Program-made: the position numbers and the translations under genes | Notes under the pieces: generated by a model | What the model was told of the DNA's origin: nothing | Database searches by the model: none | What the model saw: the letters and a program-made list of their open reading frames with translations, nothing else | Part shown: in pieces, positions 1-4,371 of the stretch | Numbering within the stretch: position 1 is the first letter of the stretch | Layout of the letters: every line of letters starts with the position of its first letter | Assembly (NCBI GenBank): GCA_002494205.1 | Contig: DLBE01000025.1 | Coordinates: 1 to 5,006, forward strand | DNA: 5,006 bases | From: Caryophanales bacterium UBA7029 | Lineage (GTDB): Bacteria; Bacillota_I; Bacilli_A; RFN20; CAG-826 | Direction of reading: 5' to 3'

Positions 1-41
1 TGACAATCGACTTCGACCAAGACCAGTTCACGGGTAGCTGA
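1..41 (+). CDS. C-terminal tail of a probable IS200/IS605-type TnpA transposase (partial)
   Basis: The frame beginning at base 3 reads TIDFDQDQFTGS and stops at TGA 39-41. The ending resembles the '...DQxxxxxxxDPFTG(S/K)' tails I know from IS200/IS605-family Y1 transposases of Bacillota. These are small HUH-type single-strand transposases that cut and rejoin the element ends. Only 12 residues are present, so neither the HUH motif nor the catalytic tyrosine can be seen. The call rests on this tail and on the hairpin-rich tract that follows directly, which is typical of the right end of such elements. It could instead be the tail of an unrelated protein. Confidence 0.4.
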   Translation, partial: TIDFDQDQFTGS

Positions 42-68
42 TAAAATCAGCAAGCGGTGGTCCGCATA

Positions 69-87
69 CGCCCTTCGGAAAAGGGCG
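69..87 (+). repeat. Inverted repeat (7-bp stem) in the IS end
   Basis: CGCCCTT (69-75) pairs perfectly with AAGGGCG (81-87) around the loop CGGAA. No T-run follows, so it is not an intrinsic terminator. It more likely structures the 3' untranslated part of the element or its RNA. Confidence 0.7.
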
Positions 88-126
88 GCTAGTAATAGAG
101 GGCTATATCTGCCCGCATATGAAAAA

Positions 127-145
127 CCACCGGATTGTCCGGTGG
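127..145 (+). repeat. Perfect 8-bp-stem hairpin, candidate TnpA-recognised right-end hairpin
   Basis: CCACCGGA (127-134) pairs with TCCGGTGG (138-145) around the 3-nt loop TTG. In IS200/IS605 elements the right-end hairpin sits just inside the cleavage site and is bound by TnpA as single-stranded DNA. The flank is A-rich before and ATTGTTATT after, so it could also act as a weak terminator for the transposase transcript. Confidence 0.6.
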
Positions 146-195
146 ATTGTTATTATAAGGTCAATCTCAAAAAAATGAAACAATAATTAAAAATC

Positions 196-213
196 ATGAA
201 AATAAATTTTCAT
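196..213. repeat. AT-rich inverted repeat just upstream of a -35 box
   Basis: ATGAAAAT (196-203) and ATTTTCAT (206-213) form an 8-bp inverted repeat with a 2-nt centre. It ends 2 bp before the -35 element at 216. It could be a regulator-binding site or a chance feature of very AT-rich DNA. Confidence 0.4.
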
Positions 214-215
214 CG

Positions 216-243
216 TTGAAAAATATATCATATATGATATAAT
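216..243 (+). promoter_or_regulatory. Sigma-A-type promoter for the 122-aa gene
   Basis: The -35 box TTGAAA (216-221) and the -10 box TATAAT (238-243, perfect consensus) are separated by 16 bp. Transcription would start near 250, only about 6 nt before the ATG at 256. The first gene would therefore be leaderless or nearly so, which agrees with the lack of a convincing Shine-Dalgarno site there. Confidence 0.65.
224..241. promoter_or_regulatory. 18-bp perfect palindrome over the promoter: candidate operator
   Basis: TATATCATATATGATATA reads the same on both strands. It fills most of the spacer and covers four of the six bases of the -10 box, where a dimeric repressor would block RNA polymerase. 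The XRE-type protein encoded by the second gene is the obvious candidate ligand, as many small XRE regulators repress their own operon. Its AT-only nature (apart from one C/G pair per half) makes chance palindromy a real alternative. Confidence 0.5.
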
Positions 244-255
244 AATTATAGAAGT

Positions 256-624
256 ATGGAACGTAAAATTGATATAGGAAAAATATATCTTATATTTGAC
301 GGGAGCAAGACTGGTCATCCAGGCTATGTTTTGTGGTCTGACGATTTGTGCAATATTTATCTTGTTTTAAAAATTGGCTCATCAAAAAATGAACATAATT
401 TCTTATTTAAACTGAAAGACAAAAATCGTATCAGACCAACTTACATTTATAAAAGAGCGCTTTTAGCCAAAAGAAAAGATATAGGTAAGAAAAGCTTTAC
501 AGATTTTATATTTTCTAAAGATGAAATCCGTTATTTATTAAATACTATCGATACGTATAATCCAGCAGAAACTAAAAATATTAAAAGAAAAGACAGGAGG
601 AATTTTAAGAGGTTATATAAATAA
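256..624 (+). CDS. Unrecognised 122-aa basic protein, first gene of the accessory block
   Basis: I do not recognise a named family with certainty. The first ~55 residues look like a small beta-rich domain (IGKIYLIFDGSKTGHPGYVL, then a strand around IYLVLKIGSS). The layout 'GKIY...HPG...V...YLVLKI' is faintly reminiscent of PemK/MazF-like SH3-barrel proteins. A conserved-looking IYKRALLAKRKDIG stretch follows (residues about 64-77). The C-terminus is strongly basic (NIKRKDRRNFKRLYK), suggesting nucleic-acid contact. There is no signal peptide or membrane segment. The ATG at 256 is only about 6 nt past the predicted transcription start and has no good ribosome site. A HigA-like HTH gene follows downstream, an arrangement seen in toxin-antitoxin pairs, but toxicity is only a guess. 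The stop codon lies in the U-tract of the opposing small RNA's terminator. Confidence 0.7.
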   Translation: MERKIDIGKIYLIFDGSKTGHPGYVLWSDDLCNIYLVLKIGSSKNEHNFLFKLKDKNRIRPTYIYKRALLAKRKDIGKKSFTDFIFSKDEIRYLLNTIDTYNPAETKNIKRKDRRNFKRLYK

Positions 625-643
625 AAAACCGTCCGAAGACGGT
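622..643 (-). terminator. Intrinsic terminator of the minus-strand small RNA
   Basis: On the minus strand the 6-bp stem ACCGTC/GACGGT with a TTCG loop is followed by TTTTTA, a textbook rho-independent terminator. On the plus strand no T-run follows the stem, so it does not terminate the 122-aa gene's transcript. The U-tract overlaps that gene's TAA (622-624). Confidence 0.75.
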
Positions 644-690
644 GTCCCTTTATTCAAGGGCAATTGTCCGACCCGAAGGTCCTGCATGAC
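622..690 (-). ncRNA. Predicted ~69-nt structured small RNA, antisense to the gap between the 122-aa gene and the XRE gene
   Basis: Read on the minus strand, a near-consensus promoter (697-725) leads to an RNA starting near 690 and ending near 622. It folds into three consecutive hairpins. The first is GACC-UUCG-GGUC (681-670). The second is CCCUU-GAAUA-AAGGG (660-646). The third is ACCGUC-UUCG-GACGGU (643-628), followed by a U-run. The first and third carry a cUUCGg tetraloop only when read on this strand (CGAA on the other), which indicates the direction of transcription. No ORF is present. The RNA is complementary to any plus-strand transcript crossing from the 122-aa gene into the XRE gene and would cover the alternative XRE start at 686. 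I know no Rfam family that it clearly matches. Confidence 0.6.
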
Positions 691-696
691 AAAAAT

Positions 697-725
697 ACTA
701 TACATAAGAAGAGTCAAAATGTCAA
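697..725 (-). promoter_or_regulatory. Near-consensus promoter on the minus strand
   Basis: Read on the minus strand: TTGACA (725-720, perfect -35), 17 bp spacer (719-703), TATAGT (702-697, one mismatch to TATAAT). The predicted start is about 690. This is the best -35/-10 pair with ideal spacing that I found in the window. The -35 box overlaps the ATG at 719-721 of the XRE gene, so firing of this promoter and transcription or translation start of the XRE gene would interfere. Confidence 0.65.
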
Positions 726-940
726 AGAAAAAGAACGAGAATAAAAAAGATTTAATTGATCAACTAATAAAAGAGAGAAAACTTAGAAAGCTCACACAGG
801 AAGAACTAGCCCAAATTGTTGGGTGTCCTCAACCTTCAATTTCGAGGATAGAGAATAGAATATCATCTCCAACGTTAGAAATGATTGAAAAAATATGTGA
901 TGCTTTAAGCATTGATATTTTTACCAAAAGAAGGTTTTAA
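719..940 (+). CDS. XRE-family helix-turn-helix protein (HigA-like), 73 aa
   Basis: This is a single-domain DNA-binding protein of the XRE/Cro-CI type. The HTH spans residues about 12-66: first helix DLIDQLIKERKLRKL, second helix TQEELAQIVG (26-35), recognition helix QPSISRIENR (38-47), then SPTLEMIEKICDALSI. The 'IPQ/CPQPSISRIENG-like ... SPTLE' pattern is typical of HigA-type antitoxins and small autorepressors. I chose ATG 719 (MSKKK...), with a weak AAGAAGAG 5 nt upstream. An in-frame ATG at 686 would add MTKILYIRRVK and has GAAGG 6 nt upstream, but that site is inside the hairpins of the antisense RNA. The stop is 1 nt before the NERD gene, so the two are co-transcribed and probably translationally coupled. 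No convincing promoter of its own is visible on the plus strand. It may bind the palindrome at 224-241. Confidence 0.85.
   Translation: MSKKKNENKKDLIDQLIKERKLRKLTQEELAQIVGCPQPSISRIENRISSPTLEMIEKICDALSIDIFTKRRF
929..934 (+). promoter_or_regulatory. Ribosome binding site deciding the start of the NERD gene
   Basis: AGAAGG lies 7 nt before ATG 942 and within the last codons of the XRE gene. This favours 942 over the in-frame upstream ATG at 912, which has no comparable site and lies in the part of the XRE gene encoding its C-terminus. Confidence 0.7.
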
Positions 941-941
941 T

Positions 942-1619
942 ATGTTAGAAGCAATTATTATAGTCACAATATTTATTGTTATAACTGTACTAATTTATGG
1001 ATTCGCAGATTTAATAATTTACAAAACAGACATGCATTTATTTAAAAAATTAAATACGAATTATATTTCTAATTATGATGTGAATAACAAATTTAAATTG
1101 AATGGTTTTAGGGGAGAAGCAAGAGCAAAAAGGTTTCTCGCAGATTTAGTTAACAAAAAAGGTAACTTTATTACTAATTTAATAATGCCACAAAGCGAAT
1201 GGCGATATACTGAAGTGGATTGCGTTTTAATAACAAGAAAAGGCATTTTTTGTATAGAAGTTAAAAACTGGATTGGTAGGGTTATTGGATTTGAAACTGA
1301 TGATTTTTGGTATCAAACATTTTCGAGACATAAAAAGAGAAGACCTAAACAAGTTAAAAACCCAGTTTTGCAAAATAAAAACCATATAAAAGCAATTTAT
1401 AATGTGGTTGGTTATAAATATAACATTCACAATATAGTTTTGTTTTCTCAAGATATTACATTAAACCATATAGTTTCCAAACATGTCTTTACTAGAGGTT
1501 CTTTTGCTGAGTATTACAATTCTATAAAGGGCAATGAATTTACTAGAAAACAAGCAAATAGGCTATTATTTGAACTTGTCTTTTATAAAGCAAATGAAAA
1601 AAAAGTTAAAGGAACTTGA
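942..1619 (+). CDS. Membrane-anchored NERD-domain protein (predicted PD-(D/E)xK nuclease), 225 aa
   Basis: Residues about 3-27 form one strongly hydrophobic segment (LEAIIIVTIFIVITVLIYGFADLII), a likely N-terminal membrane anchor with the rest in the cytoplasm. Residues about 54-160 match the nuclease-related domain (NERD). In order they are GFRGEARAKRFLADL (Glu59), a strand ending in IMPQSE, TEVDCVLITRKGIFCIEVKNW (Asp93, Glu106-x-Lys108), an aromatic strand (FWYQ), and KNPVLQNKNHIKAI (Asn140-Pro141, Gln144). The E...D...ExK set is the active-site signature of PD-(D/E)xK nucleases, and NERD is assigned to that superfamily on motif grounds. It is complete here, so the enzyme may be active. About 65 C-terminal residues show no further domain that I can name. 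It follows the XRE gene by 1 nt. Function is not shown; NERD proteins are common on plasmids and islands, so DNA processing or phage/plasmid defence is a reasonable inference. No clear terminator follows before the gdhA control region. Confidence 0.85.
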   Translation: MLEAIIIVTIFIVITVLIYGFADLIIYKTDMHLFKKLNTNYISNYDVNNKFKLNGFRGEARAKRFLADLVNKKGNFITNLIMPQSEWRYTEVDCVLITRKGIFCIEVKNWIGRVIGFETDDFWYQTFSRHKKRRPKQVKNPVLQNKNHIKAIYNVVGYKYNIHNIVLFSQDITLNHIVSKHVFTRGSFAEYYNSIKGNEFTRKQANRLLFELVFYKANEKKVKGT

Positions 1620-1661
1620 CTCACAATTTGTTAGAAACGTTGAGGCTGTTTAATATTTATA

Positions 1662-1689
1662 TTGCGTATCCCCATACGTGTGATAAAAT
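1662..1689 (+). promoter_or_regulatory. Promoter of the gdhA operon (extended -10)
   Basis: TTGCGT (1662-1667), 16 bp spacer, TAAAAT (1684-1689), with TG at 1681-1682 giving the extended -10 TGATAAAAT. Transcription would start around 1695-1697, leaving a leader of about 88 nt before gdhA. The spacer contains a small inverted repeat, CGTAT-CCCC-ATACG (1665-1678), which might be an operator. Confidence 0.6.
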
Positions 1690-1703
1690 GTAAGCGTTAT
1701 CAT
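1688..1703. promoter_or_regulatory. cre box (CcpA binding site) at the gdhA promoter
   Basis: TGTAAGCGTTATCA (1689-1702) fits the Bacillota cre consensus TGWAARCGYTWNCW at every position, including the central CG. It starts at the last base of the -10 box and spans the predicted transcription start, the position where CcpA-HPr(Ser-P) represses. This predicts that the operon is turned down when preferred sugars are present. Known parallel: the catabolic glutamate dehydrogenase gene rocG of Bacillus subtilis is under CcpA. Confidence 0.7.
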
Positions 1704-1734
1704 TATGAAGATGTTAATAATATTGTAATCTAAT

Positions 1735-1758
1735 ATATCCCTTTATAGGGATATTTTT
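1735..1758 (+). terminator. Terminator-like hairpin in the gdhA leader
   Basis: ATATCCCT (1735-1742) pairs with AGGGATAT (1747-1754) around TTAT, and the sequence runs into TTTTT (1754-1758). It reads as an intrinsic terminator on the plus strand only. It lies about 40 nt after the predicted gdhA start and 25 nt before the ATG. It could end read-through from the NERD gene, act as a leaky attenuator for gdhA, or both. Confidence 0.6.
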
Positions 1759-1767
1759 AGTTTTATG

Positions 1768-1775
1768 AGGAAAGG
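1768..1775 (+). promoter_or_regulatory. Ribosome binding site of gdhA
   Basis: GAGGAAAGG ends 8 nt before ATG 1784. It is a strong purine-rich site that fixes the start and lies just downstream of the leader hairpin, leaving it accessible. Confidence 0.75.
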
Positions 1776-1783
1776 AAAACATA

Positions 1784-3133
1784 ATGTATAAATCAGAATA
1801 TCTTAATAGAGTGCTTGAAGAAGTAAAAGCAAAGCACGGAGAACAAAAAGAGTTCATTTCAGCAGTAGAAGAATTCTTCGATTCTATGGATTTTGTTGTA
1901 GACAAGGATCCACGTATTGAAAAATACTCAATCATTGAAAGAATTGTTGAACCTGAAAGAACTGTTTCATTCAGAGTTCCATGGGTTGATGACTCTGGAA
2001 AAATTAGAGTCAACACTGGATATAGAGTTCAATTTAACTCTGCTATCGGACCTTATAAAGGTGGTATGAGATTTGATAAGTCAGTTAATCTCTCAATTCT
2101 TAAATTCTTAGGATTTGAACAAACCTTTAAAAACTCACTCACAGGTTTACCTATGGGTGGTGGTAAAGGTGGTGCAGACTTTGACCCACGTGGCAAGAGT
2201 GACGCTGAAGTCATGAGATTCTGCCAATCCTTAATGACCGAGTTATTCCGTCATATCGGCCCTAACACAGACGTTCCTGCAGGAGACTTAGGTGTAGGCG
2301 CACGTGAAATTGGCTATATGTTTGGTTACTACAAGAAACTTAGAGACGAATGGTCAGGAACATTCACCGGTAAGAACTTCTCTTATGGTGGCTCTCTTGG
2401 AAGACCAGAAGCAACCGGTTATGGACTTCTCTACTTTGTAGAAGAAATGTTAAAAGAATTTAAAGGTTCTTCTGTCAAAGGTAAGAAAGTTATTATCTCA
2501 GGTTCAGGAAAAGTCGGTGGTATGGCCGCTGAAAAACTTCATGAACTTGGTGGTGTCTTAGTTGGTATGAGTGATATAGAAGGCTTCGTTTATGATCCAA
2601 ATGGACTTGATGTTCCATATATTGTTGAAAAAGCCAAAGCAAAAGGCATGTTCTCAAAAGACTATGCTAAAGATCATAAAGGTGTTGAATGGCATGAAGG
2701 ACCTCATGGTATGTGGGGTGTCGCTAAATGTGAAATCGCACTTCCATGTGCAACACAAGGCGAAATTCATGAAGAAGATGCCAAACTTCTTAAGGCAAAT
2801 GGTTGCTACATGCTAGTAGAAGGTGCAAATATGCCATGTGATGTTGAAGCAATTCGTTATTTTAATACAAATGGAGTCTTATTTGCTCCTGGCAAGGCCA
2901 GCAATGCTGGTGGTGTTGCTGTTTCAGGCTTAGAAATGTCTCAAAATGCATTACACCTTAGCTGGACATTTGAAGAAGTTGATGCAAGATTAAAACAAAT
3001 CATGAAAGACATCTTCAAAAAATGTCATGATACCGCTGTTAAATATGGTCAACCAACCAATATTGCTTTAGGTGCTAACATTGCAGGCTTTGAAAAAGTC
3101 ATGGATGCAATGATTGCACAAGGAGTTTGCTAA
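1784..3133 (+). CDS. gdhA: Glutamate dehydrogenase, hexameric type (NADP-dependent type likely), 449 aa
   Basis: This cytoplasmic enzyme interconverts 2-oxoglutarate plus ammonium and glutamate using NAD(P)H. The length matches the family I hexameric enzymes (about 445-450 aa). The N-terminal substrate domain shows PYKGGMRF (Lys92), FEQTFKNSL (Lys116), LPMGGGKGG with the catalytic Lys128, and VPAGDLGVG with the catalytic Asp168. RPEATGYG (207-214) leads into the Rossmann domain, whose glycine motif is GSGKVGG (240-246). Many relatives have GSGNVA there, so this is a canonical GxGxxG variant. Asp264 in MSDIEG, after the second strand, resembles NADP-type sequences, but coenzyme choice cannot be settled by eye. 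GANMPCDVEA and APGKASNAGGVAVSGLEMSQN are the conserved C-terminal signatures. It is the first gene of an operon with DUF1015 and serC. The cre box upstream predicts catabolite control. Confidence 0.96.
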   Translation: MYKSEYLNRVLEEVKAKHGEQKEFISAVEEFFDSMDFVVDKDPRIEKYSIIERIVEPERTVSFRVPWVDDSGKIRVNTGYRVQFNSAIGPYKGGMRFDKSVNLSILKFLGFEQTFKNSLTGLPMGGGKGGADFDPRGKSDAEVMRFCQSLMTELFRHIGPNTDVPAGDLGVGAREIGYMFGYYKKLRDEWSGTFTGKNFSYGGSLGRPEATGYGLLYFVEEMLKEFKGSSVKGKKVIISGSGKVGGMAAEKLHELGGVLVGMSDIEGFVYDPNGLDVPYIVEKAKAKGMFSKDYAKDHKGVEWHEGPHGMWGVAKCEIALPCATQGEIHEEDAKLLKANGCYMLVEGANMPCDVEAIRYFNTNGVLFAPGKASNAGGVAVSGLEMSQNALHLSWTFEEVDARLKQIMKDIFKKCHDTAVKYGQPTNIALGANIAGFEKVMDAMIAQGVC

Positions 3134-3135
3134 TA

Positions 3136-4353
3136 ATGTCGTTTTCGACAATAAGAGCACCTCATATACTTCTTCCTAAAAAAGGAGTGGACATGAACGC
3201 ATGGGCAGTTATTGCCTGCGATCAGTTCACTTCTAATATGGAATATTGGGAAGATGTTGAAAAGTTAGTAGGTAACAAACCTTCTACTTTACGCATGATG
3301 TTCCCTGAAGCATATTTAGGAAAAGTAGATGATGTTGCTTTTATAAATAACGTAAATAAAACTATTCAATCCTATCTAGACACTCATATCCTAGAGGACC
3401 AAGGAGAATGCTTTATTCTCGTTGACCGTAAGACAAGTGTCGTGGATAGACGTTTAGGTTTAGTTATTTCAATTGATCTTGAAGACTATACCTACGAGAA
3501 AGGCGTTAAATCTTTAATTAGAGCGTCTGAAGCAACAATTGTTGAAAGAATTCCGCCTCGATTAAAGATTAGAGAAAACGCTCCTGTTGAACTTCCTCAT
3601 ATATTGTTCTTATTTGATGACAAAAAACGTCAAATTATTGAAAAATTATGGGAAAATCGCGGGAATTTTGAAAAAGTTTACGATTTTGAACTTAATAAAG
3701 ATGGTGGTCATATAACTGGTTATAAGATCACTAATACAAAGCCAATTATTGATCAATTTGAGAATTTACTTAAAGAAAACAATAATGGTTTACTTTTCAT
3801 CGTTGGTGATGGCAACCACTCCCTTGCGACAGCGAAAGCACATTGGGATAAGATTAAAGTTAATTTAAGCGATGAAGAAAGAAAGTCTCACCCCGCAAGA
3901 TATGCTCTTGTGGAAGCATTAAATATTTATGATGAAGGGCTTATTTTTGAGCCAATTCATCGTGTTATCTTTAATGCTGGTGAAGAATTTTTGCCTGGAT
4001 TACGTAAAGCCTTAAGTGGTGAATACGTTTCATATTCCTACTCAAAAGAGAAAGGAAAAGAAAAACTTATGATGCCTAAAGTAGGCCCTGAAGCATATGA
4101 GATTGTTCAAAAATATGTTGATGGTTACTTAAAGGAACATCAGTCAGCAAGTGTTGACTATATTCATGATGAAAGTGAAGTTCTTAACATTTGCGATAAA
4201 AACCCAGGAAGTGTTGGTGTTATTATGCCTGCACTTACAAAAGGTGATATTTTTGATTATATTGCCAAAGACAAAGTCTTACCGAGAAAATCTTTCTCGA
4301 TGGGACACGCTACTGAAAAACGTTATTATCTCGAATCTCAGAGAATTAAATAA
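3136..4353 (+). CDS. DUF1015-family protein, 405 aa, between gdhA and serC
   Basis: A cytoplasmic protein of the DUF1015 family by its signatures: VGDGNHSLATAKAHW (223-237), HPARYALVEALNIYDEG (252-268), FEPIHRVIF (271-279) and the C-terminal LPRKSFSMGHATEKRYYLES (382-401). Many DUF1015 members have DGHHRYETA at the first site, a motif like that of ParB/sulfiredoxin-fold proteins. That fold includes kinases acting on free serine. Linking this with the neighbouring serC suggests a role in serine/phosphoserine metabolism, but this is inference and no reaction is demonstrated here. Length is normal for the family and no membrane segment is seen. I start at ATG 3136, with AAGGAG (3120-3125) 10 nt upstream inside the end of gdhA; a TTG at 3127 is too close to that site. 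The 2-nt gap to gdhA implies one transcript and probable translational coupling. Confidence 0.88.
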   Translation: MSFSTIRAPHILLPKKGVDMNAWAVIACDQFTSNMEYWEDVEKLVGNKPSTLRMMFPEAYLGKVDDVAFINNVNKTIQSYLDTHILEDQGECFILVDRKTSVVDRRLGLVISIDLEDYTYEKGVKSLIRASEATIVERIPPRLKIRENAPVELPHILFLFDDKKRQIIEKLWENRGNFEKVYDFELNKDGGHITGYKITNTKPIIDQFENLLKENNNGLLFIVGDGNHSLATAKAHWDKIKVNLSDEERKSHPARYALVEALNIYDEGLIFEPIHRVIFNAGEEFLPGLRKALSGEYVSYSYSKEKGKEKLMMPKVGPEAYEIVQKYVDGYLKEHQSASVDYIHDESEVLNICDKNPGSVGVIMPALTKGDIFDYIAKDKVLPRKSFSMGHATEKRYYLESQRIK

Positions 4354-4371
4354 CTAGAAAAGGAGAAAAAA

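Larger units (their letters stand above)
1..158 (+). mobile_element. Probable right end of an IS200/IS605-family insertion sequence
   Basis: Behind the short coding tail lies about 115 bp that is clearly richer in G+C than the DNA on its right and dense in hairpins. They are GCGG/CCGC (54-57 with 62-65 approximately), a 7-bp stem at 69-87, GGGC/GCCC at 100-103 and 111-114, and an 8-bp palindrome at 127-145. IS200/IS605 elements lack terminal inverted repeats and carry sub-terminal hairpins recognised by TnpA, which fits this layout. The exact outer boundary cannot be read without an empty-site comparison. I place it just after the last hairpin, where the sequence turns AT-rich. The left part of the element is outside the window. 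Confidence 0.5.

Noticed and set aside
628..643. Terminator for the 122-aa gene on the plus strand
   Set aside because: No T-run follows the stem on the plus strand (GTGTCCC follows). The A-run precedes it, so it works only as a minus-strand terminator.
628..681. Type III toxin-antitoxin RNA repeat array (ToxI-like)
   Set aside because: The three hairpins differ in sequence and there is no tandem repeat. The RNA lies on the strand opposite to the flanking genes, unlike ToxI arrays, which precede their toxin on the same strand.
1..681. The two hairpin tracts (1-158 and 622-690) as inverted ends of one composite element around the 122-aa gene
   Set aside because: The hairpin sequences do not match each other in either orientation. 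The right tract has its own promoter and terminator, so they are better explained separately.
1227..1451. Minus-strand open frame of 74 codons inside the NERD gene
   Set aside because: It is a shadow of the NERD frame, which has a clear domain, active-site motif and ribosome site. The minus frame has no recognisable product or start signal.
1714..2016. Minus-strand open frame of 100 codons over the start of gdhA
   Set aside because: It overlaps the well-conserved N-terminus of gdhA and its control region. The low-complexity Ser/Thr-rich product is typical of antisense reading of a conserved gene.
2592..2816. Plus-strand open frame of 74 codons inside gdhA
   Set aside because: It is an out-of-frame shadow within the intact gdhA coding sequence.
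4151..4357. Plus-strand open frame of 68 codons at the end of the DUF1015 gene
   Set aside because: It is an out-of-frame shadow; the DUF1015 frame carries its conserved C-terminal motif through this stretch.
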